From the NCBI GenBank assembly GCA_030524035.1, contig JAUNHG010000005.1, positions 1 through 64,000 on the forward strand: a stretch of DNA of 64,000 bases, read 5' to 3'. How positions within the stretch are numbered: the first letter of the stretch is position 1; the number at the start of each line of letters is the position of its first letter. The stretch comes from Kocuria sp. (GTDB taxonomy: Bacteria; Actinomycetota; Actinomycetes; Actinomycetales; Micrococcaceae). Shown piece by piece: positions 7,817 to 17,249 of this stretch. The translations under genes and the position numbers were made by a program. The notes beneath the pieces are model-generated. The model was not told the origin of the DNA and searched no databases. It worked only from the letters and a program-made list of their open reading frames with translations.

Positions 7817-8833
7817 GTGGTTTGTGTGAATGAGGGTTACTTGTGGGGCGCTGCTATATTTTTCACGCTCTCAATTTTCCCAATTTTAGTATTTATCTCA
7901 GGTTGGAGGGGTATTGATAGGACTTGGGTTGAAGGGCGTGGGTTTGGGTGGCCAATTCTTAAATATTTGGCAATGGCTACTTTTGGCTCTGCGATGGCGA
8001 TGGCTAACCTGGCAGGTGCTTTCGGTCGGCTCTCGGAAGAAAGTAGTGGGTTCCATGTATTAGATATTTTATTTCTAATCAGTTTAACTCTGATGTTGGT
8101 GGTTCTGCCTGCAGCGCTCTGGGGGATCTTTCTTCCGTGGCCGCGTTTTTTGCTGCCGCGTTGGATTCGTGTTCGTTTGAAGGCGGGGGATCCGGTACGT
8201 ACTGCTCAACCTCTAGTTTTCGACGATTCTGGGGAAGTTATCGGTGTTGAACCTGAGCCCGATGATAACCCCGTGACGGTGGACGATCTGGATGACCTAT
8301 TGCCGTATGTAGCAAAGGTGCAGGTGGTGCGCTGGTGGGTGAGCGCGGTTTTATGCTTGGGCACTGCCGCTGGTCTGATTTGGGTATTGTTCCTGCCTTT
8401 TATGATTGGTTATAACTCAATGGGAGGTATGACCAGAGCATTTTGGCCGCTTGTTCCTTTTGTCTTGGTTTTTTGCGCTGTGGTGGGGGTGTACTACGTA
8501 TACGGTGCGGCACGCCCGGAGCATGTGACTATTGACGATCAGGGTGTGTCCACGCGTTCTTGGTCTGTTCCCTGGTCCAGGATCACGGGTGTCACAGGTA
8601 CGAAAGCGCGGTTATATCTACGGGTGTACCGGGAGGATGCTGACCGGATTCGTCCGGCGAACCGCTGGCACTCAGGGTCACCCGGTGGATTCGGTGGCCT
8701 ATTGGGCAGCGGAAATTTTGTGGGACTGCAGATGAGTCTACGGAAACAGCATCATGTTCAGAAAATCATTGAGGCTGGTGTGGACCGCAGACGGATAGCT
8801 CAAGGCCGCCCCCCTGTGCGCAGACCGATCTAA
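7817..8833 (+). CDS. Multi-pass membrane protein with PH-like tail, putative immunity protein
   Basis: This 338-aa protein has about five hydrophobic segments: near residues 7-28, 48-72, 83-108, 172-198 and 205-228. A 35-residue acidic cytoplasmic stretch (DDNPVTVDDLDDLL) separates the third and fourth. The soluble C-terminus (about 230-338) has a strand-rich segment, PEHVTIDDQGVSTRSWSVPW, reminiscent of bacterial PH domains. GAGGAG at 7808-7813 serves a GTG at 7817; a GTG at 7826 is an alternative. It lies 26 nt after the glycine-zipper gene. Immunity to that protein is the simplest reading; an accessory role in its export is the alternative. Confidence 0.6.
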   Translation: MVCVNEGYLWGAAIFFTLSIFPILVFISGWRGIDRTWVEGRGFGWPILKYLAMATFGSAMAMANLAGAFGRLSEESSGFHVLDILFLISLTLMLVVLPAALWGIFLPWPRFLLPRWIRVRLKAGDPVRTAQPLVFDDSGEVIGVEPEPDDNPVTVDDLDDLLPYVAKVQVVRWWVSAVLCLGTAAGLIWVLFLPFMIGYNSMGGMTRAFWPLVPFVLVFCAVVGVYYVYGAARPEHVTIDDQGVSTRSWSVPWSRITGVTGTKARLYLRVYREDADRIRPANRWHSGSPGGFGGLLGSGNFVGLQMSLRKQHHVQKIIEAGVDRRRIAQGRPPVRRPI

Positions 8834-9000
8834 AGCCCCAATATTTCCGCAAAGCATCAACCTCTTGGCCCCACTGATGGGGTGGGCGCCCCTCGGCCTT
8901 CCCAGGAGTACTCCACCCCACTACAGTGTGCTCTAGGGCACACCCTCAAAGATGAGTATGTTTGGCATGTGAGCCACGTTGAGGCACTCAGGAGTTTTTG

Positions 9001-9978
9001 ATGACCCACGCATCCACGCATAATTTCCCTAGCGCGCACACCATCAAAACCATCGCATTCATCGGTCTAGGCAATATGGGCAGTCCCATGGCAGGCAACC
9101 TAGTGTCTGCCGGACATACCGTCATCGGGTACGACCTTTCCCCAGCTGCGATGGAAGCGGCGGCTGCCAACGGCGTCACATTGGCGGAAACAGGGGAAGC
9201 TGCAGTCGCCCAAGCGGACGCCGTGATCACCATGCTGCCCAGCGGACAACATGTGATTGACGCCTACGGAACCACACCCGGTCAGGGTTTATTGGGGGCG
9301 GCCAAGCCCGGTGCTTTGTTCATTGACTGCTCCACCATTGATGTTCACCAGGCCCGCGAAGCCGCCGAACTAGCTCGGGCTGCAGGTCACCGTCCCCTTG
9401 ACGCCCCGGTTTCCGGGGGTACGGTAGGCGCGGAAGCCGGAACCCTCACCTTCATGGTCGGCGCTGAACAAGCCGACGCCGCGGAAGCCTGGCCGCTACT
9501 GGAAGCTATGGGCAAAAACCTCGTCCACTGTGGTACCTCCGGCGCGGGACAAGCCGCCAAGGTATGCAACAACATGATCCTGGGCGTATCCATGATTGCA
9601 GTCTCCGAAGCCTTCGTGCTGGGAGAGCGGTTGGGCCTGACTCACCAAGCACTGTATGACGTCGCAGCTCACTCCTCGGCGCAGTGCTGGTCCCTCACCA
9701 CCAACTGCCCAGTACCGGGCCCTGTGCCCACATCCCCCGCTAACCGTGACTACCAGCCAGGGTTCATGGCGGGGCTGATGGCCAAAGATCTAAGGCTGGC
9801 GCTTGACGCAATTTCCGCAACCGACACTGCAGCGCACATGGGACCACTCGCCGCAGAGATTTACCGAAACTTCGCTGATCACGGCGGCGCCCACACTGAT
9901 TTTTCCGGAATTATCAACACCATCCGGGAATCCTCTGGTGCGGTGGACCCCACTCCCAACAACGCCAAGGAGGACTAA
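9001..9978 (+). CDS. mmsB: 3-hydroxyisobutyrate dehydrogenase
   Basis: This 325-aa NAD-dependent enzyme oxidises 3-hydroxyisobutyrate to methylmalonate semialdehyde in valine breakdown. The Rossmann motif [13 protein letters not shown] is near residue 25, the substrate-binding [20 protein letters not shown] follows near 135, and [12 protein letters not shown] near 185 carries the catalytic Lys. Length fits the family. The start is the ATG at 9001 with AGGAG upstream; the preceding in-frame TTG is not needed. The enoyl-CoA hydratase gene follows after 2 nt, so the two are one operon. No methylmalonate semialdehyde dehydrogenase gene is seen here. Confidence 0.9.
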   Translation: MTHASTHNFPSAHTIKTIAFIGLGNMGSPMAGNLVSAGHTVIGYDLSPAAMEAAAANGVTLAETGEAAVAQADAVITMLPSGQHVIDAYGTTPGQGLLGAAKPGALFIDCSTIDVHQAREAAELARAAGHRPLDAPVSGGTVGAEAGTLTFMVGAEQADAAEAWPLLEAMGKNLVHCGTSGAGQAAKVCNNMILGVSMIAVSEAFVLGERLGLTHQALYDVAAHSSAQCWSLTTNCPVPGPVPTSPANRDYQPGFMAGLMAKDLRLALDAISATDTAAHMGPLAAEIYRNFADHGGAHTDFSGIINTIRESSGAVDPTPNNAKED

Positions 9979-9980
9979 CC

Positions 9981-10778
9981 ATGGCAGAACAATCCACGCA
10001 GAATCAGACGTACGAAAACATTCTGGTGGAAACCCAGGAACGGGTAGGGATGATTACCCTTAACCGACCCCAAGCGCTCAACGCGCTCAACGCCCGCACC
10101 ATGGAAGAAGTCGTTGCTGCAGCGGAAACTTTCGACCGTGACCCAGGAATTGGGGCCATCCTGCTCAGCGGGTCAGAAAAAGCTTTTGCCGCCGGGGCAG
10201 ATATTAAAGAAATGGCTCCCCAAACCTATGCCGATGTTTACCTGTCGGATTGGTTTGCGCACTGGGATCGCTTCACACACGTGCGCACGCCCACCATCGC
10301 CGCAGTTTCCGGGTATGCGTTAGGCGGTGGGTGCGAATTGGCCATGATGTGCGACATCCTGATCGCAGCGGACACAGCCCAGTTCGGTCAACCAGAAATT
10401 GACCTGGGGGTGTTGCCGGGCATGGGAGGCTCTCAGCGATTGACCCGCGCTGTCGGCAAAGCGAAAGCCATGGACATGATTCTCACGGGGCGGCGTATGG
10501 GTGCAGAAGAAGCCGAACGTTCAGGCTTGGTGTCCCGGGTTGTTCCAGCCCAAGAGCTTGCGGACACGGCACTTGATATCGCTCGCACTGTATCCACCCG
10601 CTCCCTCGTTGCCTCCTACGCGGCGAAAGAAGCAGTCAACGCAGCCCTCGAAACTACCCTGGCGCAAGGGGTTTTGTTTGAACGCAGAGCCTTCCACGCT
10701 GCGTTCGCCACAAAAGACCAGAAAGAAGGAATGAAGGCTTTTGCCGAGAAACGAACGGCAGATTTCACCCACCGATAA
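9981..10778 (+). CDS. Enoyl-CoA hydratase
   Basis: This 265-aa crotonase-fold enzyme hydrates 2-enoyl-CoA to 3-hydroxyacyl-CoA. The CoA-binding AGADIKEMA loop is near residue 73, the oxyanion-hole segment [16 protein letters not shown] near 110, and the catalytic [13 protein letters not shown] with both Glu positions near 140. GGAGG in the tail of mmsB serves its ATG. Its pairing with mmsB and the acyl-CoA dehydrogenases suits valine or short-chain fatty acid breakdown. It converges on the acyl-CoA synthetase gene. Confidence 0.9.
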   Translation: MAEQSTQNQTYENILVETQERVGMITLNRPQALNALNARTMEEVVAAAETFDRDPGIGAILLSGSEKAFAAGADIKEMAPQTYADVYLSDWFAHWDRFTHVRTPTIAAVSGYALGGGCELAMMCDILIAADTAQFGQPEIDLGVLPGMGGSQRLTRAVGKAKAMDMILTGRRMGAEEAERSGLVSRVVPAQELADTALDIARTVSTRSLVASYAAKEAVNAALETTLAQGVLFERRAFHAAFATKDQKEGMKAFAEKRTADFTHR

Positions 10779-10801
10779 GCGGCGGAGTCGGCGGTAACTC
10801 C

Positions 10802-12577
10802 TTACTCTTTGAAGTCTTGCAGAAGGTCCGTATCTGAATACTCGTGCCCGCCGGTAGCTGCTCCGGTAATGTCGTGAATTTCAGATTCCCGGTGGCGCAA
10901 TTCCACGCGCCGGATTTTCCCGGACACAGTCTTGGGTAACTCAAAAAATTCAATGCGCCGAATCCGCTTATACGGAGCCAAGCCATCACGGCAATGCTGC
11001 AAAATGCTGCGTGCAGTGTCCTCACCGGCTTCCCAGCCGGAGGCAAGAGCCACATAAGCCTTGGGCACTGCCAGGCGAATAGGATCCGGGGACGGAACCA
11101 CCGCAGCCTCCGCCACAGCGGGATGTTCAATCACCACGGACTCCAGCTCGAACGGAGAAAGCCGGTAATCAGAAGCCTTGAATACATCGTCAGCGCGCCC
11201 CACATATGTGATCACACCATCCTGTGCCCGATTCACCACGTCACCCGTGTGGTACAGCCCGTCCCGGAAAGCCTCAGCGGTCTTTACCTCATCCCCCCAA
11301 TAACCTGGTGTCAGCCCAACAGGGCGGGGGTCCAAACGCAAACACAACTCACCATCAGTTGCAGATTCCTGGCCGGTGGCCTGGTCAATCAGCACGACGT
11401 CATACCCCGGCAGGGCGCGGCCCATTGCCCCCGGGATCACCGGCTGCCCGGGAGTATTAGCAACCTGTAGCGATGACTCCGTTTGCCCAAAACCATCACG
11501 AATCTGTGTGCCCCACGCCCGCTGCACCGTGGCAATAACTTCCGGGTTCAAAGGCTCACCGGCAGCCACCACCTTGACCGGCGGATTCTTGAGCTGCGTT
11601 AAATCGGCCTGAATTAACATGCGCCACACGGTGGGTGGAGCACAAAAACTCGTCACGGACTCCCTGTCCATGTGCTCCATCAAGGCTTTGGCGTCAAAGC
11701 GCCCATAGTTATACAAAAACACAGTGGCTTCAGCAATAAACGGGGCAAAGAAATTAGACCATGCATGCTTGGCCCACCCAGGGGAGGCCACGTTCAAATG
11801 AACATCACCCGGCTCCAACCCAATCCAATACATAGTGGATAAGTGCCCCACGGGATAAGACGTGTGAGTGTGTTCCACTAATTTCGCTTTGGATGTGGTG
11901 CCAGAGGTGAAATACAACAACAAGGTTTCATCTGCTGCGGTAGGTTCCGTCAAACTAAACTCCGTGGGGGCGGTGAAGGATTCCGCCCACGAATGCTGGG
12001 GGTGCTGGTGGTTGCCGTCATGCCCCGGAACCTGTTCCCCGCTGGCTTCACCAATAGTGATGACCGCAAAATCACCGGGCACAGCGTTGAACTTAGGTGC
12101 CTGACTGGCATGAGCGATCACCCAGGTGGCCCGCCCGCGATCCACACGATCAGCAAGATCCTGAGGACCCAGCATGACCGTGGTGGGAATAATGCGCGCA
12201 GCCACCTTGATGCAGGCCAGCATGGCTTCCCATAATTCCACTTGGTTACCCAACATCAGCAACACATGGTCCCCACGCCGAACGCCGATGCTGCTTAACC
12301 ATGCAGCCACCTGAGTGGACCGTTCAGAAAGTTCTTGGTACGTGCGCCGGGTGGAGCTGCCGTCTTGCTCCACCAACACCAAAGCGTGTTGGTGGCCACG
12401 TGGCCCGGCTGCTACCTGGTCAAACCAGTCATAGGCGAAATTGAAATGGTCAAACCGTGGCCACTCAAACTCACGGTGAGCCGCATCCAAATCAGTGCGC
12501 AGGCGCAACAGGTGATCCCGCGCGGCGCGGAACCGTTCCGTGACGGGGTTGCTGGCGGTTTCAGTAGTCGTAGTCAT
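10802..12577 (-). CDS. AMP-dependent acyl-CoA synthetase
   Basis: This 591-aa enzyme activates a carboxylic acid to its CoA thioester through an acyl-AMP. The P-loop-like motif YFTSGTTSKAKLVEHTH is near residue 205, DGFGQTESS near 365, and GLYHTGDV with GRADDVFKASDYRLSPFE near 450-485. The C-terminal lid ends in PKTVSGKIRRVELRHRE with the catalytic Lys. The MACS-like layout suggests short- or medium-chain substrates. The start is the Met of MTTTTETASN, preceded by GAGGG; a further 21 upstream residues look non-coding. It lies in the same orientation as the TetR gene 90 bp upstream and may feed the dehydrogenases of this cluster. Confidence 0.9.
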   Translation of the reverse strand: MTTTTETASNPVTERFRAARDHLLRLRTDLDAAHREFEWPRFDHFNFAYDWFDQVAAGPRGHQHALVLVEQDGSSTRRTYQELSERSTQVAAWLSSIGVRRGDHVLLMLGNQVELWEAMLACIKVAARIIPTTVMLGPQDLADRVDRGRATWVIAHASQAPKFNAVPGDFAVITIGEASGEQVPGHDGNHQHPQHSWAESFTAPTEFSLTEPTAADETLLLYFTSGTTSKAKLVEHTHTSYPVGHLSTMYWIGLEPGDVHLNVASPGWAKHAWSNFFAPFIAEATVFLYNYGRFDAKALMEHMDRESVTSFCAPPTVWRMLIQADLTQLKNPPVKVVAAGEPLNPEVIATVQRAWGTQIRDGFGQTESSLQVANTPGQPVIPGAMGRALPGYDVVLIDQATGQESATDGELCLRLDPRPVGLTPGYWGDEVKTAEAFRDGLYHTGDVVNRAQDGVITYVGRADDVFKASDYRLSPFELESVVIEHPAVAEAAVVPSPDPIRLAVPKAYVALASGWEAGEDTARSILQHCRDGLAPYKRIRRIEFFELPKTVSGKIRRVELRHRESEIHDITGAATGGHEYSDTDLLQDFKE

Positions 12578-12667
12578 AGTGGCCCTCGCGTCCGTGGTCG
12601 GTGACTGAATGGACGGTCGATGCCGACCGTCCGCAATCACAGCCGTGTGATGGGAGTCACGGGAAGG

Positions 12668-13258
12668 TTATGGGGATTGGTCGTCACTTGACAAGGGGTC
12701 ACGCGCGGCAACTCCGTAGACAATCAATTCTCCCAGGGCTCTGTATGACGTCGCATCCCCCGCGCCGTAGCGTATGGTGCGTTGTTGAATCTGATCCATA
12801 GCGGATGCGATCACCTCAGCTACCAGGGCTGTTGGGGCGGGGCGGAGTTCGCCGGAGGCGACACCGTCATCCAGTAGGGCGCGTAACTTGGCGGTGGCCA
12901 CGCGGGTATTAGTGGCATACACCCGTGACGCTGCAGGCGAGGTGGCCACATCACGCATGAACTGTGCTGAGGCTGGTTGTAACGCGCGCGCCATGGCGTC
13001 CAGGTAACACAACAGACGGCGACTCACTGATCCTGGCGTGGCCAGCGCAGCATCCGTACGGTTGGCGACGTCTTTGAAGAAATCCACTAAGACCGCGCGA
13101 ATAAGGTCCTCGCGGGTGCGTCCCAACGCGTAGATCGTGGACTTTGAACACTGAAGACGTGCGGCTGCGCTGTCGATCGTGAAATGCGCAAATCCTTCTG
13201 TCAGAAACATGACACGGAGGTGCCCAAAGACTTCCTGCTGCCGCTGTGTGAGTGTCAC
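12668..13258 (-). CDS. TetR-family transcriptional regulator
   Basis: This 196-aa protein has the N-terminal TetR helix-turn-helix at about residues 15-50 (FTIDSAAARLQCSKSTIYALGRTREDLI), followed by an all-helical ligand domain. The start is a GTG giving MTLTQRQQEV, which matches family length; the frame is open for 65 codons further upstream but that stretch crosses the candidate operator and is unlikely coding. It is divergent from the first acyl-CoA dehydrogenase gene, with the dyad at 13296-13319 between them. It probably represses the acyl-CoA cluster, with an acyl-CoA as likely inducer. Confidence 0.88.
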   Translation of the reverse strand: MTLTQRQQEVFGHLRVMFLTEGFAHFTIDSAAARLQCSKSTIYALGRTREDLIRAVLVDFFKDVANRTDAALATPGSVSRRLLCYLDAMARALQPASAQFMRDVATSPAASRVYATNTRVATAKLRALLDDGVASGELRPAPTALVAEVIASAMDQIQQRTIRYGAGDATSYRALGELIVYGVAARDPLSSDDQSP

Positions 13259-13295
13259 TGTGCTGATTTTAGTGGGGCGTCGACACCATTGCGCA

Positions 13296-13319
13296 GTACG
13301 ATCTACATGGTTATCGTAC
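13296..13319. promoter_or_regulatory. Candidate TetR operator
   Basis: GTACGAT (13296-13302) and ATCGTAC (13313-13319) form a perfect 7-bp inverted repeat with a 10-bp spacer. It lies in the divergent region, 38 bp from the TetR start and 95 bp from the acyl-CoA dehydrogenase start. Confidence 0.65.
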
Positions 13320-13413
13320 AGGTGAGTTAGATCACTGTATCGGAACACAATGCACCGTCCGCCCTGGTCAGCCCCATGGCGCATCAGCCAAGAGTGCAAG
13401 AAAGCGAGTTCAC

Positions 13414-14622
13414 ATGCCCCTGGACACACGCACAGAAACCTCTGACTCGCCACCTCGAACAGGCATAGCTCACCCGGATGTTGATCTTTTCCGCGTTGAA
13501 CACCTACTCAGCGACGACGAACGCAGGCACTTGCACACCATCCGCACCGTTCTGCGACGTGATGTGCGCCCCGTAGTCGGCCAATTTTGGGACCGGGAAG
13601 ACTTTCCCTTCCACCTCCTGCCCGTGTTAGCGGAGATTGGACTGGGCAATTTAGTGTTATCCGGGCGTAGTCGTTTGTTTATTGGTTTGGCCTATGCCGA
13701 AGTTGCCCGCGTCGATATTTCACTGAGCGCTTTGGTGGGGATTCACAATGAACTCATTGTGGGTCTAATGCACGAACTCGGTTCACCGGAGCAGAAAGAT
13801 CGGTGGTTGCAGCGGCTTCAAAACTTTGAATCGGTGGGGTGTTTTGCGTTAACGGAACCCGACCATGGGTCCGACATCGCCAAAGGCATGCAAACTACCG
13901 CTGAACGGGATGGCGATGGTTGGGTGATTGACGGACAGAAACGATGGATTGGCGCAGGAACATTCGCGGACTTTGCGATTGTCTGGGCGCGGGATATCGC
14001 AGATGACCAAGCCAAAGCATTTATCGTGGAAACTGATCGCCCCGGTTGGTCAGCTACCAAGATTGAGCGCAAAATGGGACTGCGAATCATGCAGAATGCG
14101 GATATTACGCTGAATCAGATCCGCATACCTGGAGAAAATCTCATGCCTGGCGGTGAAGGTTTTGCCACTGCCAATGTCAAGCTGCGTGACTCCCGGGCCT
14201 GGGTGGGGTGGCAGAGTGTGGGAGCCCAAGTAGCCGCTTTTGAGATTGCTCGTGACTACGCCATTCAGCGACAACAATTTCAGCGTCCGTTAGCCACATT
14301 CCAATTAATCCAACGTGATTTAACACAGATTATGGGAAATCTGTGTTCATCATTAGCGCTGATGCAACGGCTGGCTGGCCTGCAACAGGATGGTGGCTTT
14401 GACATGGTGCACGCGGCCCTAGCCAAAGCTACGACCACGGCACATGCGCGAGAATCCGTGGCCCTGGCCCGCAATTTATTGGGTGGTAACGGAGTATTAC
14501 ACGATTACGAGATTGCCAGAATCCTCAACGACGTCGAAATTCTTTACACCTACGAAGGTACCCATGAAATTAACTCGCTGATTGTGGGGCGTGCGGTAAC
14601 GGGTCACTCGGCTTTTGTATAA
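13414..14622 (+). CDS. Acyl-CoA dehydrogenase (glutaryl-CoA dehydrogenase-like)
   Basis: This 402-aa flavoenzyme introduces the alpha,beta double bond in an acyl-CoA. FAD and substrate motifs FALTEPDHGSDIAKGM (near residue 150) and KRWIGAG (near 180) are present, as is the C-terminal LLGGNGVLHDYEIARILNDVEILYTYEGTHEIN, with Glu in the YEGT position that serves as base in this subgroup. The shape is nearest to glutaryl-CoA dehydrogenase-like members, but substrate is not fixed by that. It starts the plus-strand half of the cluster and a paralog lies at 15451-16644. Confidence 0.88.
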   Translation: MPLDTRTETSDSPPRTGIAHPDVDLFRVEHLLSDDERRHLHTIRTVLRRDVRPVVGQFWDREDFPFHLLPVLAEIGLGNLVLSGRSRLFIGLAYAEVARVDISLSALVGIHNELIVGLMHELGSPEQKDRWLQRLQNFESVGCFALTEPDHGSDIAKGMQTTAERDGDGWVIDGQKRWIGAGTFADFAIVWARDIADDQAKAFIVETDRPGWSATKIERKMGLRIMQNADITLNQIRIPGENLMPGGEGFATANVKLRDSRAWVGWQSVGAQVAAFEIARDYAIQRQQFQRPLATFQLIQRDLTQIMGNLCSSLALMQRLAGLQQDGGFDMVHAALAKATTTAHARESVALARNLLGGNGVLHDYEIARILNDVEILYTYEGTHEINSLIVGRAVTGHSAFV

Positions 14623-14652
14623 GACCACACACAAGGGAAGGTAGCGACAGGT

Positions 14653-15420
14653 ATGGATGTGTCGAATTCAAGTGCGGTGGTGACCGGAGCTGTTTCCGGC
14701 TTGGGTGCCACGGTTGCGGCGTCCCTTGCAGCACGCGGTGTCCATGTGGTGGGAATTGACCTTGAAGCGGGTATTGCCACAGCCCAAGATGCCGGGGCGG
14801 TTCCTGATGGTGTGGAACTTGTGGCCGCCGACGTCACTGACGAGCATGCCGTTGATAGCGCTGTTACCCGCGCCCAGGAACTAGCGCCTTTGCGCACGGT
14901 GGTTAACTGTGCGGGCATTGCCCCTTTCTCCCGCATTGTGGGGCGAGAGCAGCCGCATGACCTAGGGTTATTCCGCACGGTGGTTGAGGTGAACTTGATC
15001 GGTACCTTCACCGTGCTCACCCGGGCTGCTGCCGCGATGACTACTCAAGAACCCCTGGATAGCGGTGTGCGTGGAGTTGTGGTGAATACGGCATCCGTGG
15101 CGGCATTTGAGGGCCAGGTGGGGCAGGCAGCGTACGCCGCCTCTAAGGGTGGGGTGCATGCGTTGACTATTTGTGCGGCTCGGGACCTGGCTAGCGTGGG
15201 GATTCGGGTATGCACCATCGCCCCAGGGATTGTGGATACCCCCATGATGGCCACCATCACCCCAGAATTCCGGGAGACCTTGGAGACACATGTGCCCTTC
15301 CCCAAGCGCCTAGCCCAACCAGCTGAATATGCCCGGTTGGTGGAAATGATCGTGGAACATGACTACCTCAACGGCGAAACCATTCGCATGGACGGCGCGC
15401 TCAGAATGCCCCCACGTTGA
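14653..15420 (+). CDS. Short-chain dehydrogenase, 3-hydroxyacyl-CoA dehydrogenase type II-like
   Basis: This 255-aa SDR enzyme has the cofactor motif TGAVSGLGATVA near residue 11, AADVTD near 57, NCAGIA near 83 and the catalytic Ser, with Tyr-Lys in YAASKGG near 158-164. The tail APGIVDTPMMA is typical of the HSD17B10 type, which oxidises 2-methyl-3-hydroxybutyryl-CoA and other short 3-hydroxyacyl-CoAs. It sits between two acyl-CoA dehydrogenases, 30 nt from each, so one transcript is likely. Confidence 0.87.
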   Translation: MDVSNSSAVVTGAVSGLGATVAASLAARGVHVVGIDLEAGIATAQDAGAVPDGVELVAADVTDEHAVDSAVTRAQELAPLRTVVNCAGIAPFSRIVGREQPHDLGLFRTVVEVNLIGTFTVLTRAAAAMTTQEPLDSGVRGVVVNTASVAAFEGQVGQAAYAASKGGVHALTICAARDLASVGIRVCTIAPGIVDTPMMATITPEFRETLETHVPFPKRLAQPAEYARLVEMIVEHDYLNGETIRMDGALRMPPR

Positions 15421-15450
15421 CCCCACAAGCACGACATAGGAGGAAAACCG

Positions 15451-16644
15451 ATGGATGCACCACGTGACTATGGGGTTGCCGAATACTTAGAGACCGATTA
15501 CCTACAGGTTCTGCAGGACGTCAATGATCAGGACCGAGCCCATTGGGAACGCGCTCAGCAGTACGCGGAAGAAGTCATTCCCGTCATCGGCGAATTCTGG
15601 GATAAAGCCGAATACCCGCTGGAGCTGGTCAGGCGTATGGGCCAATTGCAACTGTTCACGGATGGCTTGGAGATTCCCGGTCTGGATCCCATGTCTCCCT
15701 TAGCTGCCGGTCTGGTGACCATGGAAATTTCCCGTGCTGACGGTTCCATGGGCGCGGCAGCAGCAGTCCAGGGGGGCCTGGCGCTGCGCTCGCTGGTGTT
15801 CTTTGCCAGTGAAGAACAGAAGCAGAAGTGGTTGCTTCCCGTAGCCACAGGTGAGTTATTAGGTTCCTTTGCGCTCACGGAACCCGAACACGGTTCAGAT
15901 TCGGTGTCCTTGGAAACCACCGCCACACGCGACGGGGACCATTGGGTGCTCAATGGCCGTAAACGTTGGATTGGTAACGGCGCTTCCGGTGGAATCACGA
16001 TTGTGTGGGCGCGTGATACCGCAGATGAACAGGTTAAAGGGTTTGTGGTTGACCAGGATTCTGAGGGCTACACGGGTGTGCCGATTGCCGGTAAAGGAGC
16101 TGTTCGTGCGATTTATCAAGCGGACATCACTTTGGACAACGTGCGTGTTCCGGCTTTCCATCAACTACCCGGGGTGCAGTCCTTCCGTGATGTCTCCAGG
16201 GTGTTATCCGAAACCCGCCTGAGCGTCGGGTGGTCTGCGCTGGGCCACGGTGTGGCCATTTTTGAAGCGGCGCTGACCTACGCGCAGCGTCGCACTCAGT
16301 TTGGCAAACCACTGGCCACAAAACAGATGGTGCAGGAACGGTTGGTGCAGATGCTTGAAGAACTGACCAATATGCAGTTGCAGTGTGTGCAGGCCACACG
16401 GTTGCAAGCCGCCGGAAGCATGCGTCCACAGCAGGCGTCCATGGTGAAGTATCACAACACCCGAGCCGCCAGAAGAATCGCAACCATTGCCCGTGATCTG
16501 ATGGGTGGCAACGGCATTCTGTTGGAAAACCACGTGGTGCGGCACCTGTTGGATGTGGAAGCGATCCACACTTACGAAGGCACAGAATCCATCCAAGCCT
16601 TGATTGTTGGACGGGACCTGACCGGCCACAGCGCCTTCGCGTGA
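15451..16644 (+). CDS. Acyl-CoA dehydrogenase, second paralog
   Basis: This 397-aa enzyme shares the motifs of the upstream paralog: FALTEPEHGSDSVSLE near residue 142, LNGRKRWIGNG near 170 and LMGGNGILLENHVVRHLLDVEAIHTYEGTESIQ at the C-terminus. AGGAGG precedes the ATG. The pair differ enough to suggest different substrates, for example a branched and a straight short-chain acyl-CoA. With the SDR, hydratase and synthetase, a full oxidation spiral except thiolase is present. Confidence 0.88.
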   Translation: MDAPRDYGVAEYLETDYLQVLQDVNDQDRAHWERAQQYAEEVIPVIGEFWDKAEYPLELVRRMGQLQLFTDGLEIPGLDPMSPLAAGLVTMEISRADGSMGAAAAVQGGLALRSLVFFASEEQKQKWLLPVATGELLGSFALTEPEHGSDSVSLETTATRDGDHWVLNGRKRWIGNGASGGITIVWARDTADEQVKGFVVDQDSEGYTGVPIAGKGAVRAIYQADITLDNVRVPAFHQLPGVQSFRDVSRVLSETRLSVGWSALGHGVAIFEAALTYAQRRTQFGKPLATKQMVQERLVQMLEELTNMQLQCVQATRLQAAGSMRPQQASMVKYHNTRAARRIATIARDLMGGNGILLENHVVRHLLDVEAIHTYEGTESIQALIVGRDLTGHSAFA

Positions 16645-16667
16645 GGTGTGCCCCATAGGATGGGCCT

Positions 16668-17249
16668 ATGACCACCGAGTTCAACGCCCCGGACCTAGCG
16701 ACCGCCCGCGAGCGATTACGCGACATGATCACGGATCTAGCCGTGGTGCGCGGCAAGGTGACGTTAGCTTCCGGCCGTGAAGCCGATTACTACGTGGATT
16801 TACGGCGGGTGACTTTGCAGCATGAAGCGTCCCGCTTGGTGGGTCAGGTCATGCTGGGCATGTTGGACGAGGCTGGAATTATTTTTGAGGCAGCCGGTGG
16901 TTTGACGATGGGTGCGGATCCCGTAGGGCATGCGATGATGCGCACCGCTGGGGATCAGGGCCGTGCGATTGACACTTTTGTGGTGCGTAAGGCGCAGAAG
17001 TCTTATGGGATGGGTCGTCAGGTGGAAGGCCCGTCTGTAGAGGGCCGTGACGTGGTGGTGGTGGAGGATACTTCCACCACGGGCGGGTCCGCTTTAACTG
17101 CGGTGGAAGCGCTGCAAAAGGCTGGTGCGAATGTGGTGGCGGTAGCGGTCATTGTGGATCGTGCAACTGGTGCGAAAGAACGGATTGAGGAAACCGCTGG
17201 GGTGCCCTGTTTGTACGCCTATGGCAAGGATGAACTCGGTCTTGAATGA
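16668..17249 (+). CDS. pyrE: Orotate phosphoribosyltransferase
   Basis: This 193-aa enzyme joins orotate to PRPP to give OMP in pyrimidine synthesis. The substrate segment TLASGREADYYVDLRRVTL is near residue 32, and the PRPP-binding motif VVVVEDTSTTGGSALTAVEAL is near 128. Length is short-normal for actinobacteria. The SpoU-type gene overlaps its end by 20 nt, pointing to coupled translation. The order pyrE, SpoU, fba is one I recall from Corynebacterium chromosomes. Confidence 0.94.
   Translation: MTTEFNAPDLATARERLRDMITDLAVVRGKVTLASGREADYYVDLRRVTLQHEASRLVGQVMLGMLDEAGIIFEAAGGLTMGADPVGHAMMRTAGDQGRAIDTFVVRKAQKSYGMGRQVEGPSVEGRDVVVVEDTSTTGGSALTAVEALQKAGANVVAVAVIVDRATGAKERIEETAGVPCLYAYGKDELGLE

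Noticed and set aside
13259..13453. 65-codon N-terminal extension of the TetR regulator
   Set aside because: It crosses the candidate operator and the promoter of the divergent gene, is Cys- and Trp-rich unlike TetR proteins, and the GTG start gives the usual family length.
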